Shown piece after piece: positions 24,865-38,719 of a stretch of DNA of 64,000 nt. Each line of letters begins with the position of its first letter. The stretch's first letter is position 1. Under the pieces are notes generated by a model, which did not search any database, had not been told where the DNA came from, and saw only the letters and a list, made by a program, of their open reading frames with translations. This stretch comes from Alitta virens (taxonomy: Eukaryota; Annelida; Polychaeta; Phyllodocida; Nereididae), in assembly GCA_932294295.1 (NCBI GenBank), contig OW028575.1, forward strand, positions 15,566,058 through 15,630,057. The letters run 5' to 3'. The translations under genes and the position numbers were made by a program.

Positions 24865-26468
24865 AATAGACAATTTATTTACCCCTTCCCCATTACAGTA
24901 TTTTTGAATGTTAATTATTATATTAGATTTACATTCTCCCAGTTGTTTCTGTTTGTATATTTTATGATAATTTATTAGCGCTCTGTTGATGGCTATAAGA
25001 TAGTTTTTAATGTATTGGGCGAAGATCTTAATTAGGTGAATGGATTTTTCATCTGCTGATTTTTTGCACATATCAGAACAAATGATTATTTGGTAGCTAA
25101 TGTTGCACTGACCTTCTCATTTAACATTCATGAAGTATAAAGAAATCTTGAATAGTTCTATGACATGCACAAATTAAAGATCACAAACTTACAATGTGAA
25201 TGTGAAGTCATTGTACTAATATGTATATTTTGATGTGTCTCCCATGGAATGTTATGGTTTTTTTGTTTTTTGTTTTTTTTAACATTTTGCTGGGTTTTTA
25301 TTTATATTTAGGGATATTATCTCTGAAGGTCGAAATGTTGTTTAACCCTAGTCAAAAATGTGTGGTCTTGTCACAAAATGTTGCGTTGTAAGTTGAGAGC
25401 TTGTGGAAATTGTATTGTTTTATGCTGTAGGAAGACATATTTATTTCAATAGAAACTCTTTAACAAACAAACTGGCAGCTTTGTTTGAACTTAACCCACC
25501 ATTGCACTTGCCCACCTGTCTGTTAATGATAGTTTTTTCTGAAATTCTGGTACTACAGGTAATATTGCTACATTATGCTACAAATATCAACCCTAAAAAC
25601 ATGCCACATGGCCTAATGTTGGCTAATTGGGCCAACAACAGGACAACCACTGGGCCTACGTTGGCTAAATGGGACCTTGTTGACCCTAAGTCCTCCTTAC
25701 ACTGGCCAGAAATGGCCAACATAGTCAGATGTTACACCATACATGCTGTGTTTTCTGAGAAGTAAACACAAATTTACGGGTGCTTACATTGATATGCATT
25801 TCCCATGAGCATCACTCCAGATGATGGCATTGGCAGCAATAACTAAGCACAAATTTGTATATAATTGTTTTCACTAGGATTGGTATTCGTCTCCTCATTC
25901 CAAAGTAACAAAATCCTGGTTTCTTTTGTCTTGTTTTTGCGAATTTTAATTTTATTTAATATCTTGCATAACAGGTTTGCTTTCATAAACTACAAATTAC
26001 CTCCAATAGGAACAATTGTTTGCTATAATGTGTACAGAAAAGGGTGTCAATAACCATAAGCTTCTGTCAAAGTCAAAAATGTTGTATTCTAATGTATCAA
26101 ATGTTTGGTGAGAAAACTAATGTACTCCAGTGGAAAAAGATAGGTGTTACTTACTTTGTAATGGTAATGTGTTAATCTTATTATTATGGATATTATTATT
26201 GATTATGGGACTGTACAGTTCAGGTTTGAATATAATTACGTATGCTTCCAGGTGCATTTTCTATGGCTGTGATTCTCATTAAAACCTGAATAATATGGCT
26301 TTGTTATTGGTGCATTGAAATTTCTTGTACATTATAATTATTCTCCATAATAATGCACTGTTGGGTTAGAATGTTTAATATATAGTGTATTTGGTCCTGA
26401 AATTATTTTTATTTAAAGGTAAATAATAATAAAATTTGGTGAATCTGAATCAGTTCTGTTTATTTATT

Positions 26469-26586
26469 ACGGAAGTGTATTGCTGCCAACCAAAAAATAA
26501 AATTAAAAGTTTCGTAACTACCTAGTTTTTTTTCGTGATTTTGAAACCTTTTTATTTTTTTTGGGTTGGCAGCAATATGCTTCTGT
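26469..26586. mobile_element. Short MITE, 118 bp
   Basis: ACGGAAGTGTATTGCTGCCA with ACCAAAAAA at the left is mirrored by TTTTTTTGGGTTGGCAGCAA with TATGCTTCTGT at the right. Arms are about 30 bp with a few mismatches, and the short AT-rich core has no coding content. Confidence 0.75.
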
Positions 26587-27785
26587 TATTTATTGATTTT
26601 TTTTTTTATGTTTTATTATTTATTGATTTTGTATGTGGAATTTTTATTTGTGTGAGAGCAAGAATTTAGGATTTTAAAAAAAATTCCAAACTGAATTCTT
26701 TTGGAGGTGCGGAAGTGCAATTTTCCCAACACTACAAATTTTGTAGAAATACCAACACTTCCAGCAAATGCCTTTTAACTAATGTCATTGCACTAGTTAC
26801 TTGAGATCCAACAGCTAGTCCTTTTGCTGAGTTGACAGCTAGTCCTTTTGCGGAGTTGTACAACTGCCAGTTATTGGTGTCCGTTTGCCAGTGGTCATTG
26901 AAAACCTGGCCACTGCTGCCTACGTCAGTACCAAACCAGCCAGCTGCCACCAATTCCTATCTGTCACACCTATGCTAGATACTCGTGAACTTTTCACATA
27001 GGAATCCCTTTAAAATATATTTTATGTGTTTTTTCATATAAAGCAAACATGATAAAAAATTTAGCTTATTTTCGAATTATTGTAGGTTTTCAAACATATA
27101 CATCAGGAATGTTGAAAATGTAAATGAAGTTTATGGTCTGTGTTATCACCATTCAAGCAGCTCAACCGACTTATCTGGTGCCCAGAGCAAACGGGGCCTA
27201 AAAAGTCGGCTTTTCCCTCGTTCATTCCGTCTCATATCCAGCCTAATTATTTTAGTGCCATGCTATAACTATAAAAGAAGATAATGGTATTGTATGCAGT
27301 GGACTTTCATGAACATTTTGAGACTATTTTTCAGAAATTCATATGATAATAATTTTAGGGGATCCAAAGAAAAAAAACAAGCCAATTCAAAGTCAAATTT
27401 TATCAGCGACTATTTTACAAATCAATATGAATTTAATATAACATTGAACCCCTCTTAAACTTATTATGATATAACCAATTTGAGACAATAAAAAAGGGGG
27501 GTCACAGTGCTTGTTTTCGAGATAAGCTGGCTTTTTTATGATGTCTCCCAGTTCGATCAAACTAATACTCAGAGCATCATTTGCACATATAATGTTCTAG
27601 TTTTCACAAATTTAAAAGATATTGACCTGCAAAGCCATAGCCTTAACGTAGAGCCTTTGAGCTATCATTTGGCATAATTTTAGCATTAGATCCAGTTCTG
27701 TGATCCAAATGAGTGCTGTCCCTTTTTAGCTCTTATGGTCTTACTGTCACATACTCCTGTTCTCCAGTGAAATTAGGAATATTAA

Positions 27786-29768
27786 AGGGGAACTAATGGA
27801 AGTTTGTAAGTTAATTTCAAAAGTTCAATTAGATGTCAAATAATATATTGCAGTGAAAGGAAATGTCTTAAACTCGGGTTTGATATGATTTTAAGCCAAT
27901 TAAAAGTGCAATTTTCACCATCCGCCGACATGCTGGTGGCCGCCATTATTGCACACGGCACACAAGACAGTGACGTCACTTATGTCCTAAGTGCTAGGCA
28001 CTATATACATTCAGCCATATGAATCAATTCTGTTGATTACATTGTTCATTGCAATTATAACAAGAACAGATAGCACATAATGGGTGTTAATTGCAATTTT
28101 TCGGAATACAGCATAATTATTGCATTGATTGCAATGAGCAATTTGTATCTAAGAATAGGTGTATAGGCATGGGCAAATAACATTTTGAATCACAATATTT
28201 CTGACCTTATTTTTGCAAGAGAACAGAATTGGAATACTGCTTTGCTTTATAAATAAAATATTTTACATAATATTTAGGGGCAGTGTGCAGTATTATTTAT
28301 AGTATAAATATATTTCATAGTATCTATATTTAGTGTATATATAGTGTTAGTGGGGATGTTTTAAGGGCATCATCTCCTTTACCAAGATTAATATATATTA
28401 ATTAACAAATTGTGTGTTTGTTGCATTGCTAGATACATATAATATAGTCCTACCAGTTTAAAATAAAATATAATATCAAAAACTCATTTAAAAAAAAACG
28501 TTGTCCAATACACTATTTTTTTTTAAAGTTTCACTAATAAACAGTGGACGAATGATAGAACACATATAGGTCAACATGGAACAAATTTTGTAAATATTCA
28601 ATTCATTTCCAAATTTATATTATGACATGAGCCTTGTGAAGGAAACCCAGCCCACAAAGGGCTTAGGAGTCATGCTTATTTACTATCCACACGCACATGA
28701 AAAACAATTACACGACAAAAAATAAGTTATTTATAAACTGTAGACCGTTAATCTTCTATGAACTGCCTCATACACAACCCTTTGCTGTGTTTATAACCAT
28801 TTAACAAATATTTATTTGGCAACATAATACATTTTTTGTGTATGCAAACAAGCTGAAATCTAATACAATGTAAACTGCTCTAAATTACTAAAAATTCATT
28901 TAATTGGTACTCAGTTATCCAAACATCCAGTAGTTGTATTGCATAGCAGGATAATGGATAGCTGTTTCTCTGATAATTTTATATTGTCAATTCTGCTGGC
29001 TGCTTTGAAAGCTGTGAGACCATCCAACAAGAACAACAGTACATTCATACACAAAATATATTTGATGTCACAATCACAATTAAGAACTGATCCCTGTCGT
29101 AAACTTTTTATTAAATTTGCAATTTGTTTGCCATACTTTCATTTTCATCCCATCATTATTTCTTATATTTATATATAAATGTATTTTATTAATTTTTTAT
29201 TTCTTATTTTAATTTTATTAAATAATACTATAATATTTTTTAAATATGAGTTTAAGGGGGCATTCTTGTCAGCGTTTTTTTAAATAAGAACTTTATCAGT
29301 GGATGTCTCCTGACCAAAAAAATAGTGTATTTTGACCTTTTTGTATTTTATTTTATTTATTTACTGCTTATTGTTGTTCCTTGTAATCTGCTTTTGTTTG
29401 TTTTATTTAATTTGGTCTAATAAATTCTCTCTCTCTCTCTCTAATTGCATTGTCAAACAGTTCAATGGCAATTACTTGACACTCAGTCTGAAAGTGCAAT
29501 TAACTGATCTAAAACTGTTTTTGACAGTTGTTCTCACCAGTTGAATTGCAATGCCGAGATCTATAGTACAACAGTGACGTATTTCCGGCGAGTGCAAAAC
29601 ACCCGGGATAGTCCAAAATGGCGGCCTCCGTGGTTCACAACACAGGGCCAATAAATGCAGGATATTTCATTACCAGTGCACATATACAAGTTATGAATAG
29701 CATGGATGTGTTTCTATGGACCCAAGCTAACATCTGAGACGTAAAGTGCTCAAGGGGTTAGTTCCCCT
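27786..29768. mobile_element. TTAA-flanked non-autonomous element, about 2 kb (piggyBac-like)
   Basis: The left end AGGGGAACTAA is preceded by TTAA (27782-27785). The right end TTAGTTCCCCT is followed by TTAA (29769-29772). A TTAA duplication with short inverted ends is the piggyBac signature. The subterminal regions are also loosely complementary: GGCCGCCATTATTGC near 27952 against AAAATGGCGGCC near 29618, each with a nearby AGTGACGT. No transposase frame is visible in the AT-rich interior, so it would need a helper element. Confidence 0.65.
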
Positions 29769-32587
29769 TTAACATCAGCTGGTAGCCCATCCATGCCAGA
29801 TTTTGGTAATTGTTGGTGAATAAACAACAGAGATAATAAAAATACAAAAGTGATATTTTACGTCTGATACCAGCTTTTTAAAACATGCAGATTTTAATGT
29901 TGATTTTTACACAAAGTAATTATTGTAGCAGCTTGCAATTTTAGTTGAGTATAGACCAGTTACATTATGATCAAATATCCAGATAGCAAAGATATGCCAT
30001 GAAACGTGATGCAGTTTTACAAGCACCTGTGTCGCTCCTCATTACATCTGCAGAGGTTTTTTCTATACAATCATTATATGCGCGAACAGCTGCGCAGTGC
30101 AATGCTTTTGATGAGTACTGAGCCACCTTAAGAATATTGGCTAAGCAGCCTTTTAAAGGTGTTGCTAGCCCATGTTTCTATTTGAGTCCAGTGCACACTA
30201 AAGGTGTGAAATCATTGGTATCATACATGACCACATGGTTGTAACTTCCAAGACGAAGCCTAACAATCCATCCTTAATGGTGCCCATCAAAGAAATATTA
30301 CGCCTAATGGGAAAGTGGTCCAATTTGAAGGCATATATTTTTAAGAAAAATCACAACACATTTTGTTGAACACATGAGGATGTATTAGCATACCAAATAT
30401 ACAAAACAAAAGCACTCTGTTCAAAATACAAATAAACATCTGAAGAATCTAGTTTGTGAATACTGTTAATAACATCTGGAAAATAGATGAGAAAAAACAT
30501 GGTAAACTATACAATATTATATATGATGAGAAAGAACAAGATGAGGTAAACTGTGAAGAGGACAAAAATGCTTCAATGACTTTGATTCTAGTTCTGTTGA
30601 CAAAACAATTCATATCGCAACAAAAAGGATCACTTTATCAACACAGCCACATGATATCTGTACACTGTGGCAAGGTGCAAATCACCATTTAGCTTTAAAT
30701 CCTATCCTTCACAGAAAATCAGCAGTTTAGTAGGACTGCACATAACGGCAATCCCAAAACAGTTAGTTCTCAATGAATATAATATATTCCAGCACACTCC
30801 TAATATTGTACAGTTTGATCACTCCAAGTCTTGATAAGTTCAAAGTGTTAGCTAAAAGTGAATGTCTCTACTTGGATCACAACATTAATACACTTAAAAT
30901 ATTTCTTATATTGTTGTTTACCTTCTCAAGAAATTTACATGTACAGGGACTGATTGAGCAATAACTCAAGGCATGAACTCTTCATGCCAATACACACGAC
31001 AGCTTAAAGGAAATCTGACACAAAGTACATGCAGTCCATCACATCGTAAATTTCTTATACCTACACTACAACAGTACATCATTACCAAATATAAAGCCAC
31101 AAAGTTAATTTACTTTCTTTAATAACTCTCCCAGTTTCTCCAAGGGAAACTCTAATTATTCCTAGGGATTAATACTATTCATGTTGTTTTCTGATGCCTA
31201 GCTGGATCAAATCAAAAATACTTATTAATTAAATGCAATGCAGCATAAAACTGGAAATGAGAGTCAAGCGTGCTGAGGTGTGACGTGAAGTTTTTTACAG
31301 TTAAGTTAAAGCATTGAATCATTGCACAATTTAGGATACCTAGAGCAAATTTTATACAACACTTTTACTGCTTTTTAGCCAAATACATTACATAAGCATA
31401 ACATTACAACTATTCATATTACTCATGGTGGCACTTTTATTACAATCTGTTGAAAAATCCAAAAGACAAGAATGACCTGACATAATTCTCTTTACATGTG
31501 AAACTCTCCTTGGTTCATGATTAAATGACCTGGATTATGATTATACTGCAGCCAAACAGAAACAATCTTCATTGAGCCACAGATTTTCCAGGTCACTCTG
31601 AGTGCTATACCTTGGTAACAGTAACTACAAGCACATGCAGCGTGACTTCTGCAGATTTGCTGACGCCTGTGGTTAGGGGGTACAACATTACCAAATAAGG
31701 CAAATAAGCTTATCTTGGGTAGCTTTGTGTCCTTATTTCTTGATATACGCCTTTTGTTTTTCTTCTAAATAATGAAATCCAACTTTACAGTGATAAAATA
31801 CATATAACAGTTAATACTTTTCCACATTGATCTATCTAAAGCATTTTTTTGTCTTTTTGGTAATTTTTTTCAGTCCCTTTACTAATTAATAAATATTAGC
31901 AAAAGTCTGTCAGTCTTACATATAACCACTTATTTAACAAACAAAGGCAATATATCTAAATGAATGAACATGTGAATCTGCAGACAGAAATATTATTGAT
32001 CATAAACCTCGCTTCTGAACTAGCACTCTACACTCATATTAATTTCATTGTACTAATAGGAAAGGTGTAATGATGGATCACCATGATAAGCAAGACTATC
32101 CACCCCCAAACACTTTGGCAATTAAACAAGCAGATAATTGCTTTACTACAAATCAAAAATATAACTATAGCAATAGCCTAACAATCTGTATACTTTGTTG
32201 TCGTTCTAATTTTAAAGATAATACAGTGTCCATAATGTACTTGCACATGTAGCACCAATCTTACATCAGCAAAAAATTATGGATTGAATGAAATTGACAT
32301 GAGAAGATAAATAATGAGTTATGATGTGATATACCTATATATTAACTCTCTCATATAAATTAATCTAATACAGCATAATGCAATTGTCAATCGCATATCA
32401 GTATATACACTTCACATAACCTTATACAACCACGAAGTCACATACTATCCTCAACACTCACATATTACAGCAATTTAACTTTATGCAGTACCATTTGTCA
32501 TGTTTGATCATAAACGCAGATATAGCTGATAAGAGAACCACAGATATAGCTAATTAATTATGGCATTAAGTATTTGGCAGTTAAGTC

Positions 32588-35500
32588 CTATTCATATTCT
32601 AAAATCTGTTTGTGGTAGAACAGTAAATATCTGAAAAAGAAAGGAAAAAAGTTTTACTAATAATTTTTTCTTAATTTGTATTTTTAGGTAAGGCGACATT
32701 TTATTTGGTTTATAAGCTTCTCCAATCTGCTATGATGAGAAATGTGCCAACACAAAATACGGGTCACAGTTATTCAATATGAAATTTTATTATATTTATG
32801 AATTTCGACTAACTGACCCTTAAAATTACCTGGAGAAGATCCTAGAAGCTAAAGATTAAATAAGCCTTGCCTAACAAAAGTTATGGAATAGAGTAACAAT
32901 TTCAATATTGAAACAACATACCCTTCACTATGGAGAACGTCTTCAGGCGAAGCTTTACTGATTAGGTGATCTTCGCACCTAAACCAGAAACTCTTGTGCT
33001 GTCTAATAAAACATGTGTAATGGCCGGAGTCAGCTGTCCCTCTGTGGTTTACAACTGCATAGAGGGAGTATCTGAAAAATAAATGAATGAACAAATAAAA
33101 CACAAATATTTGTAATCTTAGCTGAAGCTTTCACATTATTAGTGTTCTCTTCTTCTCCCAATAGACAGCTGCTGAATTCCAAACAGTCTGACCAAACCTT
33201 AATGGAACATTACTCTTCATATTTAAAATATTGCTGTTTCAGCTATAATTTTAATGGTTATTGTGAATGGACAACCATTCAAGCACATATGACTAACACA
33301 GGATATCAAGTAAAATTTTCTGTCCTGAAAAAATAAATAAATCGGAATTAAATCATTTAACATTATCTGCAGTGACTTTGCACTACAATAGGGGACTCTT
33401 GGGTAACCAGGGGGAACTGTTTGCCTGTCTTCATAACCTTTGTGATGTCATTGGTGCATTCAGTGACCTGCTATTTTTAGCTACTTTGAAGTTCTGTTTA
33501 TTGCATGATTATGTCATAAAACAAAGGTTGTCAGGACCCGCCTGCAGCTCCCCCTGTAGATATTGACTAATATTCTACTAACTTGTTCTCAATTGCAAGA
33601 CTGCTTTCAGATTCTTGAATGTTTTGTTGGCTGTAGCCATTGTTGTGGTCCCTTGAGGAGGACATGAATGGTGTCATGTCTAATTCCTCGGGAAAAGACA
33701 CAAACTTTGAGATCTTCTTGTGGTAACCCGTGGAATGCTCAAATCTCTACAAAACATAAGATAAACATCAACACTGATACAATCATTCAGGGATTGAAAT
33801 TTGAAAGGACAGCGAGTGACTAATCGCTTGCGCAAAATGGCCTTTTTGTAACTTTGCATGAGCTCGTGGAACACATTCATATAAATTTATGTTTTTGTTA
33901 TGGTGTTTTTTTTAGATGAAAATGTTTAGAATTTCAAAATAACAAAAATCCCCCCCCCTTTTTTTTTTTCTTTTAAAATAAAATCAAAAGCAGCCTCACC
34001 TTTAAATGGAAACATGCCACAAGGGGCAGTTTCTTGAGCGTCAGTTGCTTGGTGGATTCCTGATAGCTTTTACAACTGCTACACTTGATTTTGGCAGAAC
34101 TACCCAGATGCTCAGGCTGGGTAAACCTGTGGAAAAGTAATTTTTACATTATTCTTTACACGTAGCATGCTATACAACACAAGGGTACCATAAAAAGAAT
34201 TCCAGGGATGAAATAGATATGTTAATTCATTACCTTTTCAAGCAACTGGTCAGTGAGGTAGGTTCATCCATATTGTCTACACCATTCGAGAAATCTGAAA
34301 CCGGAGGTCAAATCCGCCAACTAATGGATCTATTTAGCACAAGGCTACATCAATTTTGAAAAATTATCTTACTTTCATTGTTACGTACATAACTTACCAT
34401 CTGGCGGGCCCAGATCAAGTGATATATCCCAAAATGGATCTATGGTGGTTGACACGTAGCTGAAAGCAAAACCAGACATTAGACTGACACAGAGAGCACA
34501 CCAATACTGCAGGTCACTGCTTGGAGATCATACAAGAGAGCATCAATGCAACACTTCATCGCGCACAGTTTTTGGGGTTCTATAATAATGAAAAAAGAAT
34601 GACATAGTACAGGGTATGGGCTAAAAACTTGCTCCAGGCATTTCCTCTTTCGAGATAGCTCTAGGTAACTCAAATGCTTATGAGGTCTTTTAAAGTTTTG
34701 CCACATTTAGTCAGGGGTATAAGCAATTGGTCATTATGATATTTTTATTGAGAGGGTGCATGCTGATTGACAAATATCACAGATGTCAAATTTATGTCTG
34801 CTTGCATGGTGTCTATAGTGGCAGAAAAGTTCAAAAATTAGAGATTTCCTAGTTAATACACCTCTGAGGCCACAGAAAATATAATATTTGCACAGAATCC
34901 GCCTTCAATGTTTTTTTATACGTGCATATATATATATTATGGTATTAGATGATAATGATAAGAAGGTTGGTTCCACTTTTGATCCAGCAAGGTCATAAAA
35001 TTAAAACAGAAATGTAATGGCATTCCAAAAAGACTATATCAAATCTTATTAAAAATGAATCTATTTGCCCTCTTTGTGGTGGTGAAGGTCAAGAAAGGTG
35101 TCTGTAACACATCTGTATGATCAGCGACATAATCTAATGCTTGTATTGCAAAGGCCGAGGTGAAAATGACCCGAAGGTGTGTGTATGTGCTATATTTAGA
35201 TCCATATTATCTATAATTATTGAGGAAACAAGAAGATATACTCATAAAGATAATTCAGGACTATATTACTTTTGTGTGTATGATTGCAGCTGCATATGAT
35301 CTCTGTCAATCGATGTAATTACAAAAGAGGTAGCAGTAGCTGTTGGTGCAAGTTTTTATGCCGCACCCTGTAGGGTGGCTCAGTGAAAATGTTACAATGT
35401 TGATAGTTCAATTTCCAAAGTATTTAAACTTTTTACACAATACGCAGAAGGTTTTAGTGCCAATATTGTAAAATAGTTGTGTACTTTCAACACGTCAGAC

Positions 35501-37782
35501 AATATATTCACGTAGGCTTTCAAAGATTAAACCTAACTTCAAAGAATCACAAGTGTTGGACTATGTAAATCCTATAGCATTAGCGCAATTAATAACAAGG
35601 TCCATTTATTTTCTTGTTTTTGCACATTCCTTTATCAGCAAAGTGACCAAGTCTATCAATTTTGAAAGCATGAAGTGCATAACACTCACTTGCACTGTTG
35701 ACATGTTACGTCAGACTGTAGACCACCTGTGAATACCCTGTCTATGATGCAGTTACAGTGATGAGGATTTGTGCTAGACATTCCATTGGTACCTGAAAAA
35801 TTAAAAGTAAATCATTCTATTTTCCAATGCAATGTATAACTGTATAAATATCAAATAATGCAGACACCATTACCATTGAACATAATGAATACAAGGGTGG
35901 GAGCAAATATGATATAATTACCTTTACAATGTCTGTGTAATACGTCTAAAGCTGCAATTAGAAATTCGTGTGCGTCTTGTTGTTCATAACCTGCAAGGTG
36001 ACGAGCATGTGTCCATACGAGGTGCAGCAATTTATACGGAGTGTGAGGTGTGGATTCCCCTGAGTAAAACTGGCAAAAGAAAGAAAAACTTTGATTAGTA
36101 AACACAACATGAGCCACTTGTACCAATATAACATACAAGCCATTAAATTTAAACTTACCTCCTGAAACAACCGGGCCATTTCACAGACAAGACACTGTTG
36201 AGATGAGTCCTCAGTCATTAGGCAATTATGCCTGTCTGCCAGAAAGTAGTCCCTCAGCATTGGGGTGTGAGTTAATGCTTGAACAATACAGTTCATGAAA
36301 CAAGTGTTTCCTAAATTTATTAATCCACGTAAGCCTGCAAAGAGAGAAAGACAAGGATAAGTATGTCTATCTCTGTTACATCATCATGCATGTCCTTTTC
36401 TAGTGCAATTTTTGTGTGTGAATCCTGCTAATAAATGTTCAATTTATTGTACTTAATAATATTTTCTTATTATGCATTCAAAATGTCTGCAACTGTTCTC
36501 AGATGTGTCAATAAACTTTCATATTCGTATCTGTACAATTAGCAACGAATGGTTTGCGAAGTGCCAAACACTGAATCCAATCTCAACGAATTCATCATAA
36601 TACTTTTACCTATTGTTGAATTTCCAGTGACTCTTCGTCTCTTTGGATGCTTCTTTAATAACTCAACATCATCTTCGTTTGGTTCCCAAGCAGAAAATTT
36701 CACTTGCATACCTGTGAACACAAATGTCACACACTTAAGTTCATACATAAAAAGACCAAAGAGCACAGTTCAGAAATATTACGGAGAATATAATCATGTT
36801 ACCTAGTGATACACCAGCCCTTTGCTGTTGTTCTTTGGCAATCATGTCTAATTCTTTATCATAGACATAATCTCCACAGAGGAAACAATAGACAGCTCCA
36901 TATGAAAGATCCACAGCTGAAAGAAAAAAAAAAACGCCTAACTGTCATGAGCACACAGCCCAAAATGTAAAACCTTAATTTCTCAGGGTAGAAACTAAGT
37001 CAAGCGAAAGTTTTTGATGATAGTCATGCTGTATTTTGCTTATTTTAGGACACCAGGAACAATAAATAACAGCTGAAATGAAACTACATCATTCGGTCTG
37101 GTTATATACTTGTTGGCATTAGACTAAGATCTTGGGTAAATTGGGCTTCAACTTGCAACACCTTGTCACAGGCCTTCTAAGATCCTGGTACTGAATTACA
37201 GTCATACCTAAACTATGTTTCCTTGTCTTGGCATGCTCATGGATATGTCTCTCTCCATAGCAACCGAAGAAGATGCAGTGAAGACAAGAATGGAGTCGTG
37301 GTCCATATTCGTGGCAGGTGTAACAAAGACAAGACCGAGCCTGGAAATAAACATTTTCAAAAAGAGTTCAGTGTGACAGCTGGTATAACGACATGGGAAG
37401 AGGACTCATGATTAACTGTCACAGAATGGCAACTGTCAATGTGTCATGATTTCAAATCCACTTTGTGTGTTTTGATGATTTGAAAGTTGTGGATTGGACA
37501 TTGGACGACAAATTCATCTTTATAATCAGCAACATAGAATCATAGTCATACTCCCAGTCATACATGGAACCTTTAATGTGTGAGATTACAAGTTAATACA
37601 ACGCAAGAAATGTTATTGAATTTCGCCGGGTGATTCATTCAATCGCGTTGGTCACAACCCACCTTCCTTTTTCGGGCTTCTGCAGTAGAACATGAGACGA
37701 AATATTGGTGCAGAATTCGAAACGGGTCGGTCCCTTTGGTTGCCTTGAAGTCCTCAAGATGTTGACAACCCCAGACACTCAT
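32588..37782 (-). CDS. USP22: USP22/USP27X/USP51-type ubiquitin-specific protease, complete
   Basis: Catalytic subunit of the SAGA deubiquitinase module, which removes ubiquitin from H2B and H2A in the nucleus. Thirteen exons: 37782-37663, 37340-37208, 36916-36803, 36711-36610, 36334-36159, 36069-35922, 35792-35690, 34459-34398, 34294-34234, 34126-34000, 33746-33583, 33071-32922, 32630-32588. They total 1503 nt (500 aa; human 525), with all phases consistent. The N-terminal UBP zinc finger spans about residues 40-110 ([40 protein letters not shown]). The catalytic Cys is about residue 168 in LGNTCFMNC, His about 454 in [12 protein letters not shown], and the acidic partner about 471 in [24 protein letters not shown] is essentially identical to USP22. 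The terminal exon is only 43 nt and encodes the FYHKQ...LEYE end typical of the family. It is head-to-head with DHRS7B. Confidence 0.97.
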
Positions 37783-38719
37783 TTTTAATAAACGCATAGT
37801 CTGCCGTTGTCTTCAAACATTTTTACACGAATGCTTCGGATTGTGAATCCATGCCTCTCTCCGTAATCAACAAAGTGCTGCGCGTAAAATGACAAAAGCT
37901 GAACTGCTCTGCGCATATTCCGCTTCCGTCAAAACACTGCCATGTGCAAAGTTTGACAGCTCTCTACAGCTTCTGACGTTTGTGGCCAAAACTGAGCTCG
38001 TAAAGCATTGCAAGAAATTTATCAGTGTGAGTATTATCAGTGTATGTAATATTTAAAGTGGAATTTATTCAGGGGCGAGTGTCAGTTAGATATCTGGGGT
38101 CAAACTTGAATTGTTAAAATCCAAAATTGGACACTACAATTAGTACAAATGTATGACACATTGACAGGTCAAAGCTCAACTGACACTGACTTGTCAGACC
38201 AAGGACATACAGGTGACATTTATTGGCCCTGTTGGCAGTGATGCCAATGATACAATGATAGTGCAACTTGCTCCATATATTCATACAAGCATGCATATAT
38301 ATATACAATGACATAATATATATGCAGTTCTTCAGTGTGTATACATACGTCTATAGCTGGATGCTGCTAATCTGACGTGGTGTAATGTTAGTGTGTGTGC
38401 TGTGGTGCGTTGCAGAATAAAGAAGCTTAAAAATAGTCCAATCAGTAAAATCCTTGGTGCTCTAGTGCATGATAAAATCCATTAAAAGTTCAGTCCTGAG
38501 TTAATTCTTCATATATGACAGATCGCTGGTGGAAAAGCACTCTGTAGTGGCTGCTGACACATAGGAATGGTTCTTACGAAAAAGCTATATTTGAAAGGAT
38601 TTATTGTGGCATGTGGGACCAATTTGGTGTATGGATGGTTGTTACAATTAAGTTGTAGCTACTGCCATGAAGTCGGTTTCACAACATCTGGGAAAGGGAT
38701 TCTCACTATTTTGTTATGT

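Larger units (their letters stand above)
24865..32587. other. Convergent spacer between ANKRD40 and USP22
   Basis: No supported exon in 7.7 kb. The left part is probably ANKRD40 3' UTR (up to an AATAAA near 26428) and the right part USP22 3' UTR. A MITE (26469-26586) and a 2-kb TTAA-flanked element (27786-29768) occupy the middle. The remainder is AT-rich, with short chance frames only. Confidence 0.5.

Noticed and set aside
25560..25740. Cluster of TTGGCTAA / GGGCCAAC words in the ANKRD40 3' region
   Set aside because: Short, irregular repeats of a GTTGGC-type word; too weak to call a tandem repeat or hairpin family from this copy alone.
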